Below are positions 45,279 through 54,340 of a stretch of 64,000 bases of DNA, one piece after another. Position numbers and translations under genes: made by a program. Origin of the DNA: an uncultured Caulobacteraceae bacterium (GTDB taxonomy: Bacteria > Pseudomonadota > Alphaproteobacteria > Caulobacterales > Caulobacteraceae); contig CAIQJF010000072.1 of NCBI GenBank assembly GCA_903872075.1, forward strand, positions 1 to 64,000, written 5' to 3'. Position 1 is the first letter of the stretch. Every line of letters starts with the position of its first letter. The notes below the pieces were generated by a model. That model was given only the letters and a program-made list of their open reading frames with translations, was not told where the DNA came from and made no database searches.

Positions 45279-46205
45279 ATGAGCGAACTGGCCTTGCCCA
45301 ACATTGCGCGCTCTACGCCGCATCGGTTCCCGAAGGCCTCGGCCGTTCTGGAGCTGCTCAAACCCATTACCTGGTTTCCACCCATGTGGGCCTTCATGTG
45401 CGGGGTTGTGTCGTCCGGCGCGCCCCTGAAGACACGCTGGCCTTTGCTGGTGGCAGGGATGATTCTCGCCGGCCCCGCGATCTGCGCGACCAGCCAGGCC
45501 GTGAACGACTGGTTCGACCGCCACGTCGACGCGATCAATGAGCCTGGACGGCCCATTCCCTCCGGGCGCGTACCCGGACGGTGGGGACTGTGGATCGCGA
45601 TGGTCTGGACCGGCCTATCCCTCGCGCTGGCCGCCAGTCTTGGCGTCTGGGTGTTCGTCGCCGCCCTGTTCGGCATGGCCCTGGCCTGGGCCTACAGCGC
45701 CCCGCCTCTACGCCTGAAGCAGAACGGATGGTGGGGACCGGCGTCCGTCGGCCTCTGCTACGAAGGTCTCGCCTGGTTCACCGGCGCGGCCGTCATGGAC
45801 CAGACCTTTCCGGGCGCGCGCGTGGTCACCCTGGCGGGACTCTATAGCTTCGGCGCCATCGGCATCATGATCCTCAATGACTTCAAGGCCATCGAGGGCG
45901 ACCGTGAGATGGGAATTCTTTCGGTGCCCGTGGATCTGGGGGCGGAAAACGCGGCCTGGCTGGCGTGCGTGATCATGGCGGCGCCCCAGGTGGTGGTGGT
46001 CGCCCTGCTGTTTGCCTGGGGACACCCGCTGAACGGCATGGCCGTCATCGTCTCCCTGCTCGCGCAATGCCTGCTGATGCTGAAGCTGATGCGCGACCCC
46101 CGCAAGCTCGCGCCCTGGTACAATGGCACGGGGATCCTGCTCTATGTGATCGGCATGCTGATCAGCGGCTTCGCCCTCGGCGCCACCCACGGAGTCGCGT
46201 CGTGA
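45279..46205 (+). CDS. bchG: bacteriochlorophyll a synthase
   Basis: A 308-aa membrane prenyltransferase of the UbiA type that esterifies bacteriochlorophyllide a with the geranylgeranyl/phytyl chain. The first Asp-rich motif is QAVNDWFDRHVDAINEPGRP, the second NDFKAIEGDRE. About eight membrane helices are visible. The stop overlaps the start of the next gene by GTGA. It has its own promoter with a PpsR-like box. Confidence 0.96.
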   Translation: MSELALPNIARSTPHRFPKASAVLELLKPITWFPPMWAFMCGVVSSGAPLKTRWPLLVAGMILAGPAICATSQAVNDWFDRHVDAINEPGRPIPSGRVPGRWGLWIAMVWTGLSLALAASLGVWVFVAALFGMALAWAYSAPPLRLKQNGWWGPASVGLCYEGLAWFTGAAVMDQTFPGARVVTLAGLYSFGAIGIMILNDFKAIEGDREMGILSVPVDLGAENAAWLACVIMAAPQVVVVALLFAWGHPLNGMAVIVSLLAQCLLMLKLMRDPRKLAPWYNGTGILLYVIGMLISGFALGATHGVAS

Positions 46206-47560
46206 GCCCCGCCCCGCTCGGCTGGTCGGGAATCCTTCGGCTGGGCCTGGTTCAGACCGCCATCGGCGCCATGTTCGCGCTCACCTCCCTGACATTGAAC
46301 CGCGTCATGGTGGTCGAATTCGCCATGCCGGCCATTGTCCCGGCCGCCTTCGTGGCCTGGAACTATGTCGTGCAGCTGTCCCGGCCCCGCTGGGGCTACG
46401 GCTCCGACATGGGCGGCCGGCGGGCTCCCTGGATCATCGGCGGGATGGGCGTTCTCGGCCTGGGCGCCATGCTGGCGACAGACGCCACGACCATGATGAC
46501 CGCCTCGCCACTGCTCGGCGGACTGCTTGCCTTCGTGGCCTTTACCCTGGTGGGCGCCGGCGTCGGCGCGGCCGGGACCTCGCTCCTGGCTCTGCTCGCC
46601 ACCCGCGTCGCGCCGGAGCGCCGTCCGGCGGCCGCGGCCATCACCTGGATCATGATGATCGCCGGCTTCATCGTCTACGCTGCGGTGTCGGGCATCCTGC
46701 TCCAACCGTTCTCCAGCCAGCGCCTCGCCCTGGTCGCTTCCGGCGTCTCCGGCGTCAGTTTCCTGGTGGCGCTGATGGCGGTGACCGGCGCGGAGCCTCG
46801 CGACAGTGCGCTTGCCGCCACCGCCTCGGCCGCGGCGCCGGCGGAGCTCCGTCCGTCCTTCACCGCCGTCCTGGCCGAAACCTGGGCCGATCCGCTGGCG
46901 CGGCGGTTCACCATTTTCGTCTTTGTTTCCATGCTCGCCTACAGCGCCCAGGAGCTCATTCTGGAGCCCTACGCGGGCCTGGTGTTCCACATGACGCCCG
47001 CGCAGTCGGCGCAACTCACGGGGATGGAAAAAGGCGGAGCGCTGCTCGGTATGATGCTGGTCGGCGCGCTGGGCGCCGGCATCGGCGATGGCAAGGCGGC
47101 CTGGATGCGCCTTTGGACCGTGGCCGGGTGCGTGGGGTCCGCCTTGGCGCTCGTGGGTCTCTCCGCCGCCAGCATGGTCGGACCGGCCTGGCCGCTCGCC
47201 CCGACGGTGTTTGCCCTGGGCCTGGCCAACGGCGTGTTCGCGGTGGCGGCGATCGGCTCGATGATGGGTCTGGCCGGGGGCGGAAAAGGCTCGCGGGAGG
47301 GCGCCAGGATGGGCCTGTGGGGCGGCGCCCAGGCCGGCGCCTTCGCGATTGGCGGCTTCCTTGGCGCCACGGGCGTCCAGGGCCTGCGAAGCGTGATGCA
47401 TCAGAGCGGCCCGGCCTTCGTGCTGGTGTTCGCGGCCGAAGGACTGCTGTTCCTCGCCGCGGCGGTGCTCGCCGCCCGCCTGGACAATCCCTCCACGCGG
47501 TCCACGTCCGTATCGGACGCGGCCGCCTCTCCCGTGGAATTTGGCGGAGTGCGCTCATGA
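46202..47560 (+). CDS. PucC/LhaA-family MFS protein (bch2-like)
   Basis: A 452-aa protein with 12 membrane segments, related to LhaA and PucC. Typical parts are ALTSLTLNRVMVVEFAMPAI and YGSDMGGRRAPWIIGGMG. GTG at 46202 overlaps the bchG stop; the frame is open far upstream inside bchG, but that part is shadow. Genes of this kind between bchG and bchP are often called bch2 or orf428 and are thought to move or deliver bacteriochlorophyll. The assignment to pigment delivery is by family. Confidence 0.88.
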   Translation: MSPAPLGWSGILRLGLVQTAIGAMFALTSLTLNRVMVVEFAMPAIVPAAFVAWNYVVQLSRPRWGYGSDMGGRRAPWIIGGMGVLGLGAMLATDATTMMTASPLLGGLLAFVAFTLVGAGVGAAGTSLLALLATRVAPERRPAAAAITWIMMIAGFIVYAAVSGILLQPFSSQRLALVASGVSGVSFLVALMAVTGAEPRDSALAATASAAAPAELRPSFTAVLAETWADPLARRFTIFVFVSMLAYSAQELILEPYAGLVFHMTPAQSAQLTGMEKGGALLGMMLVGALGAGIGDGKAAWMRLWTVAGCVGSALALVGLSAASMVGPAWPLAPTVFALGLANGVFAVAAIGSMMGLAGGGKGSREGARMGLWGGAQAGAFAIGGFLGATGVQGLRSVMHQSGPAFVLVFAAEGLLFLAAAVLAARLDNPSTRSTSVSDAAASPVEFGGVRS

Positions 47561-48762
47561 CGACCCGGAGTGACGAGACCTATGACGTGATCGTGGTGGG
47601 CGGCGGGCCCTCCGGGGCCACGGCCGCACGCGATCTGGCGGCGGCCGGTCGCTCTGTGGTGCTTCTCGATCGGGCCGGCCGCATAAAGCCCTGCGGCGGC
47701 GCCATTCCCCCGCGGCTGATCCGCGATTTCGATATCCCCGACCACCTGCTGGTGGCCAAGGCGACGGCGGCGCGGATGATCTCGCCGAAGGACCGGCAGG
47801 TCGACATGCCCATCGAGGGTGGCTTCGTCGGCATGGTGGATCGCGACGTGTTCGACGAATGGCTGCGCAAGCGGGCCGCGGAGTTCGGGGCGGAACGCCG
47901 CACCGGGGTGTTCGAGCGTCTTGAACACGATCCGGATGGCGTCGCCCGCGTCCGCTACCGCGCCGCGGGTGCGGCGGACGGCGAGCCGTTGGCAGGCGTG
48001 CGCGGCCGGGTGGTGATCGCGGCCGACGGCGCGCGCTCACAGCTGGCGCGGCAGACGATCAAGGGCGCCGACCGCGTTCCCTGCGTTTTCGCCTATCATG
48101 AGATCATCCGCACGCCCGCCCAGGGCGAGAAGGGCTTCGACGGCTCCCGCTGCGACGTCTTCTATCAGGGCCATCTGTCGCCGGACTTCTACGCCTGGAT
48201 TTTCCCGCACGGCGAGACCGCCAGTATCGGCGTCGGCAGCGCCCGCAAGGGCTTCTCTTTGCGCGGAGCCGTAAAGACGCTGCGCGCCTCGACGGCCTTG
48301 AACGGCTGCGAGACAGTGCGCGGCGAGGGCGCGCCAATTCCACTCAAGCCGCTGCCGCGCTGGGACAACGGCAAGGACGTTGTTCTGGCCGGCGACGCCG
48401 CCGGGGTGGTGGCGCCGGCGTCCGGCGAGGGCATCTACTACGCCATGATCGGCGGGCGCCTGGCGGCGGAAGCCGCCGACGAGCGGCTGAGGACGGGTCA
48501 GGTGAAGGCCCTGGCCACGGCCCGCAAGAAATTCATGAAAGCCCATGGTCAGGTGTTCTGGGTCCTGGGGATGATGCAGCACTTCTGGTACCGCAGCGAC
48601 AAGCGCCGCGAGGGCTTCGTGAAGATGTGCGACGACCCGGACGTGCAGCGCCTGACCTGGCAGGCCTATATGAATAAGGAACTGGTGCGCGCCGACCCCG
48701 CGGCGCACGCCAAGATCTTCTTCAAGGACATGGGCCACCTGCTGGGCCTGTCACCCTCGTGA
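47557..48762 (+). CDS. bchP: geranylgeranyl bacteriochlorophyll reductase
   Basis: A 401-aa FAD enzyme that reduces the geranylgeranyl tail to phytyl. The FAD-binding motif is DVIVVGGGPSGATAARDLA, then KPCGGAIPPRL and the later VLAGDAAGVVAPASGEGIYY. ATG at 47557 overlaps the upstream stop (ATGA) and its own stop overlaps tspO (GTGA). Confidence 0.96.
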   Translation: MTTRSDETYDVIVVGGGPSGATAARDLAAAGRSVVLLDRAGRIKPCGGAIPPRLIRDFDIPDHLLVAKATAARMISPKDRQVDMPIEGGFVGMVDRDVFDEWLRKRAAEFGAERRTGVFERLEHDPDGVARVRYRAAGAADGEPLAGVRGRVVIAADGARSQLARQTIKGADRVPCVFAYHEIIRTPAQGEKGFDGSRCDVFYQGHLSPDFYAWIFPHGETASIGVGSARKGFSLRGAVKTLRASTALNGCETVRGEGAPIPLKPLPRWDNGKDVVLAGDAAGVVAPASGEGIYYAMIGGRLAAEAADERLRTGQVKALATARKKFMKAHGQVFWVLGMMQHFWYRSDKRREGFVKMCDDPDVQRLTWQAYMNKELVRADPAAHAKIFFKDMGHLLGLSPS

Positions 48763-49253
48763 CGACCTCCGCGGGCGTCGGACGCCTGCGGCCCATTCTG
48801 ACCGCCGCGGCGGCCGCGTTGGCCGTGGCGGCCGTGGGCGGAACGCTGACCGATCTTGGGCCCTGGTACCAGGCCCTCGCCAAGCCCTGGTGGCAACCGC
48901 CGGGGCCGGCGTTCGGCGCGATCTGGACCGTCATTTTCGCCCTGGCGACCCTCTCGGCGGTGACCGCCTGGCGCGACGCGCGCACCGGCGCGACCCGGGA
49001 ATGGCTCATCGGCCTGTTCGCCCTCAACGGCTTTCTGAACATCCTCTGGAGTCTGCTGTTCTTCCGGCTGCGCCGGCCGGACTGGGCGCTGGTCGAAGTG
49101 GCCGGATTGTGGATGTCCATCGCCCTGCTGATGGTGGTGCTCTGGCGCTTCTCGCGGACCGCCTGTCTGCTGCTCGGACCCTACCTGCTTTGGGTCACCA
49201 TCGCCGCCGCGCTGGACTACACCGTCGTCCATCTCAACCCACCTTTCGGCTGA
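48759..49253 (+). CDS. tspO: TspO/MBR family tryptophan-rich sensory protein
   Basis: A 164-aa five-helix membrane protein. The family signatures are WYQALAKPWWQPPGPAFGAIW and LNILWSLLFFRLRRPDWALVE. TspO binds porphyrins and, in Rhodobacter, down-regulates photosynthesis genes in response to oxygen. GTG start at 48759 overlaps the bchP stop, which ties it to pigment synthesis. Confidence 0.93.
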   Translation: MTTSAGVGRLRPILTAAAAALAVAAVGGTLTDLGPWYQALAKPWWQPPGPAFGAIWTVIFALATLSAVTAWRDARTGATREWLIGLFALNGFLNILWSLLFFRLRRPDWALVEVAGLWMSIALLMVVLWRFSRTACLLLGPYLLWVTIAAALDYTVVHLNPPFG

Positions 49254-49263
49254 GGCGCGGAGC

Positions 49264-49548
49264 GTGCGCGACGGCGCGACGATGATCGCCAGCTATTTCG
49301 CCAGCGGCCTGGCCGTAGATGTCATCCTGGCGATCGTCGTGCTGGAATTCGGCGCGCTGGCCTGGCGCGGCCGCCACGGCGGCCGCTCCGCCCTGGCCGA
49401 CGCCTTTTTCGCCCTGGCGCCGGGCGCCTGTCTGCTGCTGGCCCTGCGCGCGGCGCTGCACGGCGAATCCTGGACCGGGATCGCGCTCTGGCTCACAGCC
49501 GCCCTGCCCGCGCACCTGGGAGATCTCTGGCGGCGACATCGCCGATAG
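49264..49548 (+). CDS. small membrane protein downstream of tspO
   Basis: A 94-aa protein with three predicted membrane segments (LAVDVILAIVVLEFGALAW; ADAFFALAPGACLLLAL; WTGIALWLTAALPAHLGDLW). The likely start is GTG 49264; ATG 49282 is possible. It lies 10 bases after tspO and so belongs to the bchG operon. I do not recognise a family; similar small ORFs near tspO or carotenoid genes are known to me only as hypothetical. Confidence 0.65.
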   Translation: MRDGATMIASYFASGLAVDVILAIVVLEFGALAWRGRHGGRSALADAFFALAPGACLLLALRAALHGESWTGIALWLTAALPAHLGDLWRRHRR

Positions 49549-49644
49549 CCGACCTGAGAACGGCGAAGAGCCGCAACGTCGTCCGACGCCGCGGACATCC
49601 ATGGCGGTCCGGGCGGCCGGCGCTCAAGGGCGCGCCCTTCAAGC

Positions 49645-50190
49645 CTATTTGGTGTTTTCCTGCAGGAAGGCGATGATATCGGCCCGCTTCTGCGGATCCT
49701 TGACCCCGGTGTAGGTCATGTAGGTTCCCGGAATCGATTTCTGCGGGTTTTCCAGGTAGCTGTAGAGTTCCTGTTCGGTCCACACCTTGCCGGAACTCTT
49801 GTTGGCCGCCGAATAGTTGAAGTTCGGAACGGCGCCGGAATGACGGCCGATGATGCCATGCAGCGACGGGCCGACCTTATTGTCGCCGGCGTCCTTGGAA
49901 TGGCAGGTCATGCACTGGGTGAACACGGTCTTGCCGCTGGTCGGATCGCCATAAACGGCGTCGCCCGAGCCGACCTTGATATCCAGTTTCAGCTTGCCGT
50001 CGCCGGGCTTGGTCGCCGTGCCATAGTCGGTCGGCGCGGCGTCGGCGGCGGGCGCGGGCGCGGGTTGCGCGGCGGGGGCGGACGCCGCGGACGAGTCAGC
50101 GGGCGCCGAGCCGGATTTGGAGCAGGCCGCCAGACCCGCCAGGGCCGCGAAGGTGACACCGGCCGCAAGCACGACCTTCAACTTGGACAT
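49645..50190 (-). CDS. lipoprotein cytochrome c, cytochrome c2-like
   Basis: A 181-aa class I cytochrome c. It has a lipoprotein signal (LAGLAAC, lipid-bearing Cys23), an Ala/Pro-rich tether (about residues 28-55) and one haem site, CMTCH at 93-97. The likely axial Met158 lies in IPGTYMTYTG. Such tethered cytochromes can carry electrons between the bc1 complex and the reaction centre or oxidase. Its location inside the photosynthesis cluster suggests a role as reaction-centre donor, which is inference. Upstream (50257-50276) a TGTA-N12-TACA sequence is present but does not match the PpsR box spacing. Confidence 0.88.
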   Translation of the reverse strand: MSKLKVVLAAGVTFAALAGLAACSKSGSAPADSSAASAPAAQPAPAPAADAAPTDYGTATKPGDGKLKLDIKVGSGDAVYGDPTSGKTVFTQCMTCHSKDAGDNKVGPSLHGIIGRHSGAVPNFNYSAANKSSGKVWTEQELYSYLENPQKSIPGTYMTYTGVKDPQKRADIIAFLQENTK

Positions 50191-50290
50191 ATGACCTCCT
50201 GGAAGATGTCGAATCTGGCAATTCGCCCTTAGAACGGGGCGCCTGACCGGTCAATCTGTATAGCGATGCGTCTACACAACGCAGCCCGGC

Positions 50291-51322
50291 TCAATCGCCG
50301 CCACGGCGAATGAGTTCGACCACCCGGGCGAGGCTTTCCGGCGGCGCCTGCGGCGTGATGCCGTGGCCGAGATTGAAAATGTGCGGCGAGCCTTTGAAGG
50401 CCGCGAGCACCTCGCGCACACCAGCGTCGAGCGCTTCGCCGCCACAGATGAGCAGTTGAGGATCGAGATTGCCCTGCAAGGCCATGCCGGCCGGCGCCTC
50501 CCGCCGGGCGAAGGCCGCGGGAGTCTGGGTGTCCACGCCGACCGCGGCCACCCCGGTCTCCTGCGCGTAACGGCCGAACAGCGCCCCCGCGCCCCGCGGA
50601 AAGCCGATCACCGGCACGGTGACGCCGAGCGCCTTCAGGCGGGCGACGAGGGCCTGGGTCGGCCGGATGATCACCCGTTCGAACAGCGATTCGGGCAGGC
50701 CTTCGGACCAGCTCTCGAAAATCTGAAGGCAGTCGGCGCCCGCCGCGACCTGCGCCGCCAGGTGCTGGGCCGTCGCCTCCACGAGCACGGCCAGCAGGGC
50801 GTCGACGTCCGCCGGCCGCGCATAGGCGGCGCGGCGGCAGCGATCCTTGTCGCCGCCCTCGCCCTGAATCATATAGGTCGCCACGGTCCAGGGACCGCCC
50901 GCGAATCCGATCAATGTGGTCGAATCGGAAATCGCCGCGCGGACCCGGCTGACCGTCTCATAGACCGGCGCGAGTCGCGCCACGACCTGGTCAGGATCGC
51001 CGTAGGTCCAGGATTCGCGATCGAGCAGGGGATCGAGTCGCGGCCCCTCGCCCTCCACGAACCAGACCCTGTGACCCAGGGCGTCCGGAATCACCAGGAT
51101 GTCGGAAAACAGGATGGCGGCGTCGAGATCGAACCGGCGCAACGGCTGCAGGACCGCCTCGGTGGCGAGCTCTGGCGTGTAGCAGAAGTCCATGAAATCC
51201 TTGGCCTTCGTGCGCAGCTGGCGATACTCCGGCAGATAGCGTCCGGCCTGACGCATAATCCAGACCGGAGGCGGGTCGACGCGTTCGCCGGCCAGAACCC
51301 GCAGCATCTTTCGATCGGTCAT
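50291..51322 (-). CDS. hemE: uroporphyrinogen decarboxylase
   Basis: A 343-aa enzyme converting uroporphyrinogen III to coproporphyrinogen III, common to haem and bacteriochlorophyll synthesis. The signatures PPVWIMRQAGRYLPEYR and GFAGGPWTVATYMIQG are present. hemE in a photosynthesis cluster is a known arrangement. The upstream 229 bases to bchI contain an inverted repeat CTTGCT-N11-AGCAAG (51455-51477) of unknown meaning and no PpsR-type box. Confidence 0.97.
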   Translation of the reverse strand: MTDRKMLRVLAGERVDPPPVWIMRQAGRYLPEYRQLRTKAKDFMDFCYTPELATEAVLQPLRRFDLDAAILFSDILVIPDALGHRVWFVEGEGPRLDPLLDRESWTYGDPDQVVARLAPVYETVSRVRAAISDSTTLIGFAGGPWTVATYMIQGEGGDKDRCRRAAYARPADVDALLAVLVEATAQHLAAQVAAGADCLQIFESWSEGLPESLFERVIIRPTQALVARLKALGVTVPVIGFPRGAGALFGRYAQETGVAAVGVDTQTPAAFARREAPAGMALQGNLDPQLLICGGEALDAGVREVLAAFKGSPHIFNLGHGITPQAPPESLARVVELIRRGGD

Positions 51323-51551
51323 GCCATTTCCTGCTCGGATGCGCCGCCCGTCGACCGGGCCGCGCTGTGGTTGTTCGCCTTAAGTCCCGGTACCGGCGGC
51401 GTTTTGCAAGACCAAGGCGGGGCGACCTTGGAAAAAGTCCGGCCCGGCCACGGTCTTGCTTTTCCTGCCGGAGCAAGGGTGACTCTTGAAGCGTGGCTGG
51501 TCTACTTAGGCCTCGACCCTTTCGGCTGAAATAGGAAACCCGGTCCAGGAC

Positions 51552-52574
51552 ATGCGTCTCGCCTATCCGTTTTCCGCCATCGTCGGTCAGGACGAAATGA
51601 AGCTGGCCCTGCTGATCTCCGCGGCCGATCCCGGCATCGGCGGGGTCATGGTGTTCGGCGACCGCGGGACCGGCAAGTCCACCGCCGTCCGCGCCCTCGC
51701 CGCCCTGCTCCCCAAGCTGGACGCGTTTCGCGGCTGCCCCTTTCATTGCGACCCCAAGGCGGACCGCGCCCTGTGCGGCGCGGACTGCCCCGCCCGCGCC
51801 GGCGGAGATCAGGTGGAACAGATTCCCACCCCGGTGGTCGACATGCCGCTCGGGGCCACGGAAGACCGGGTGGTCGGCGCCCTGGATCTGGAGCGGGCGC
51901 TCACCCGCGGCGAAAAGCGGTTCGAACCCGGGCTTCTGGCCCGCGCCCACCGGGGCTTTCTGTACATCGACGAGGTCAATCTGTTGGAGGATCACCTCGT
52001 CGACCTTTTGCTCGATGTGGCGGCCTCGGGCGAGAACGTGGTCGAGCGCGAGGGACTGAGCGTGCGGCATCCGGCGCGATTCGTGCTGATCGGGAGCGGC
52101 AATCCCGAGGAAGGCGAACTTCGGCCGCAGCTGCTCGATCGGTTCGGCCTTTCGGTGGAGGTGCGCACGCCCAGCACCCTGGGGGATCGTGTCGAAGTGG
52201 TCCGGCGGCGGGACGCCTTCGATCGCGACCCGGCGGCGTTCAGCGCCAACTGGGCGGCGGCGGACAAAGCCATCGGCGAACAGATCGTGGGCGCCCGGGA
52301 GCGGGTGCGCGTCACCGAGGTCTCGGACGCCGTGCTTGAGGCCGCCTCGCGCCTGTGCATGGCCATCGGCTCGGACGGGTTGCGCGGCGAATTGACCATC
52401 GTCCGGGCGGCCCGCGCCCTGGCCGCCCTCGACGGCGCGGAAACCGTCTCCCATGACCACATCCGGCGCGTCGCGCCCATGGCGCTGCGGCATCGGCTGC
52501 GGCGCAACCCCCTGGACGAAGGCGGGTCCACGGTGCGGATCGAACGGGCGGTAAGCGAACTCTTCGGCGCATGA
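51552..52574 (+). CDS. bchI: Mg-chelatase ATPase subunit I
   Basis: A 340-aa AAA+ ATPase of the Mg-chelatase motor. Walker A is GDRGTGKSTA (about residues 38-47), Walker B FLYIDEVNLLEDH, and the arginine-finger region ELRPQLLDRFGL is present. Start MRLAYPFSAIVGQDEMKLAL is typical. Stop overlaps bchD by ATGA. Confidence 0.97.
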   Translation: MRLAYPFSAIVGQDEMKLALLISAADPGIGGVMVFGDRGTGKSTAVRALAALLPKLDAFRGCPFHCDPKADRALCGADCPARAGGDQVEQIPTPVVDMPLGATEDRVVGALDLERALTRGEKRFEPGLLARAHRGFLYIDEVNLLEDHLVDLLLDVAASGENVVEREGLSVRHPARFVLIGSGNPEEGELRPQLLDRFGLSVEVRTPSTLGDRVEVVRRRDAFDRDPAAFSANWAAADKAIGEQIVGARERVRVTEVSDAVLEAASRLCMAIGSDGLRGELTIVRAARALAALDGAETVSHDHIRRVAPMALRHRLRRNPLDEGGSTVRIERAVSELFGA

Positions 52575-54340
52575 CCGTGGCGGCCCCGGAGTCTTCGGTC
52601 TGGGAAGACGCCATCCTCGCCGCCACCCTGTTCGCCATCGATCCCGCGGGACTGGGCGGAGTCGCCGTTCGCGGCGGGCCCGCCCCGCCCCGGGACGCCT
52701 GGATGAGCGTTCTCAAGGCGCGCCTGGCCGCCGACGCGCCCGTGCGCCGCGCGCCGTTGCACATCGAGGATGATCGGCTGCTGGGCGGCCTGGACCTCGC
52801 GGCGAGCCTCGCCGCCGGCCGGCCCATCGCGCAGCGCGGGGTGCTGGCCGAGAGCGACGGCGGTGTTGTGATTCTCCCCATGGCCGAGCGCATGGACGAC
52901 GCCACCGCGGCGCGGCTGTCCTCGGCGCTTGACCGCGGCGAAATCGCCGTGGAGCGCGAGGGCCTGGCCGAGCGGCAGGCGGCCCACATCGGCGTCGTGG
53001 CCCTGGACGACGGCGCCGAGCCGGACGAGCACCCCCCCGCGGCCCTGCTGGAACGTCTGGCCTTTCGCCTGGATCTTTCCGGACTCCCGGCCCGTGGCGT
53101 CGCCTTGGACAGCGCGCCGGAGGTGGCGGCGGTGGCGCAGGCCCGAGCGCGCCTGCCGAAGGTCAAGCCGCCGCCGGGCGAGATCATCGAGGCCCTGTGC
53201 GCAACCGCGCAGATGCTGGGCGTCGGCTCCGCCAGAGCTCCGATCCTCGCCCTGCGCGCCGCCCGGGCTCTGGCCGCGCTCGACGGACGCGGCGTGATCC
53301 TGGCCGAAGACGCCGCGCTCGCCGCGCGCCTCGTCCTTGGGCCGCGCGCGCTCCATGCGCCCGCCGACTCGGAAGCCCAGAGCGAAACGCCGCCCGAGTC
53401 GGACCCACCGCCGCCGGACAATCCGCCGGATGCGCAGCCGCCGACCGACCAGCAGCCGTTGAACGAAACCGACCTGATCATCGCCGCCATTCAGGCCGCG
53501 CTGCCCGAGGACCTCCTGGCCAGCCTCAAGCCGGACAACGGCGGCCGGGCGCGGCCGGCGCGCGCGCGGGGCGAAGGCGCCAAGGCCAAGTTGGCGCGGC
53601 GGGGACGGCCGGTGGGAACGCGGCCCGGCGCGCGGCGATCGGGGGACCGGCTCAATCTCGTGGAAACGCTTCGGGCGGCGACGCCCTGGCAGAAGCTGCG
53701 CGGCGGCGGCCTGGACAGCGGCAGGGTGCAAGTCCGACAGGAGGATTTCCGCATCCGCCGGTTCGTTCAGCGCACCGAATCGACCACCATCTTTGTTGTG
53801 GACGCCTCGGGATCGGCGGCGTTCCAGCGGCTGGCGGAGGCCAAGGGCGCGGTCGAACTGCTCCTGGCCAAGGCCTATGTGACCCGCACCCGCGTGGCGC
53901 TGATCGCCTTTCGCGGCCTGGACGCCGATATCCTTCTGCCGCCGACGCGGTCGCTGACGCGCGCCAAGCGCCGCCTGGCCGATCTGCCTGGCGGGGGCGG
54001 TACGCCGTTGGCGGCCGGGATCGAGATCGCGCTTCGCCTGGCCCTGCTCGAACGCGCCGCCGATCGCGCGCCCCTACTGGTGTTCCTGACCGACGGCCGG
54101 GCCAATATCGGCCGCGACGGCGCGCCGGGCCGTCACGCCGCGGAGACGGACGCCCTGCTCGTCGCCCGCCTGGTGCGCGACTCAGGCATCGCCGCCGCCT
54201 ACATCGACACCTCGGCGCGCCCGCAGCCGGGCGGCGACCGTTTCGCCCTGGCGATGGGCGCCGCCTATGCGCCCCTGCCCTATCTCAACGCCGGCGCGGT
54301 GCAGGGAGTCGTGGACGCGCTGCGGCCGGGCGCGCGCTGA
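52571..54340 (+). CDS. bchD: Mg-chelatase subunit D
   Basis: A 589-aa subunit with a degenerate AAA+ domain, an acidic proline-rich linker (about residues 270-310) and a C-terminal von Willebrand A domain with the MIDAS motif DASGSAAFQRLAEAKG. It bridges BchI and BchH. The overlap with bchO is TGATG. Confidence 0.96.
   Translation: MTVAAPESSVWEDAILAATLFAIDPAGLGGVAVRGGPAPPRDAWMSVLKARLAADAPVRRAPLHIEDDRLLGGLDLAASLAAGRPIAQRGVLAESDGGVVILPMAERMDDATAARLSSALDRGEIAVEREGLAERQAAHIGVVALDDGAEPDEHPPAALLERLAFRLDLSGLPARGVALDSAPEVAAVAQARARLPKVKPPPGEIIEALCATAQMLGVGSARAPILALRAARALAALDGRGVILAEDAALAARLVLGPRALHAPADSEAQSETPPESDPPPPDNPPDAQPPTDQQPLNETDLIIAAIQAALPEDLLASLKPDNGGRARPARARGEGAKAKLARRGRPVGTRPGARRSGDRLNLVETLRAATPWQKLRGGGLDSGRVQVRQEDFRIRRFVQRTESTTIFVVDASGSAAFQRLAEAKGAVELLLAKAYVTRTRVALIAFRGLDADILLPPTRSLTRAKRRLADLPGGGGTPLAAGIEIALRLALLERAADRAPLLVFLTDGRANIGRDGAPGRHAAETDALLVARLVRDSGIAAAYIDTSARPQPGGDRFALAMGAAYAPLPYLNAGAVQGVVDALRPGAR

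Noticed and set aside
45965..46201. Upstream extension of the PucC-like gene inside bchG.
   Set aside because: The membrane-protein homology starts at GTG 46202, which overlaps the bchG stop; the earlier part is out-of-frame bchG.
50257..50276. TGTA-N12-TACA near the lipoprotein cytochrome start as a PpsR site.
   Set aside because: The TGT to ACA spacing is 14 bases, not 12, and the arms are only 4 bp.
51455..51477. Inverted repeat CTTGCT-N11-AGCAAG upstream of bchI.
   Set aside because: It matches no regulator consensus I know and short repeats of this kind are expected by chance; kept only as a remark under hemE.
53197..54339. Upstream extension of bchO inside bchD.
   Set aside because: The in-frame region is Arg/Pro/Gly-rich shadow of bchD; the ATG at 54340 overlapping the bchD stop begins the conserved hydrolase.
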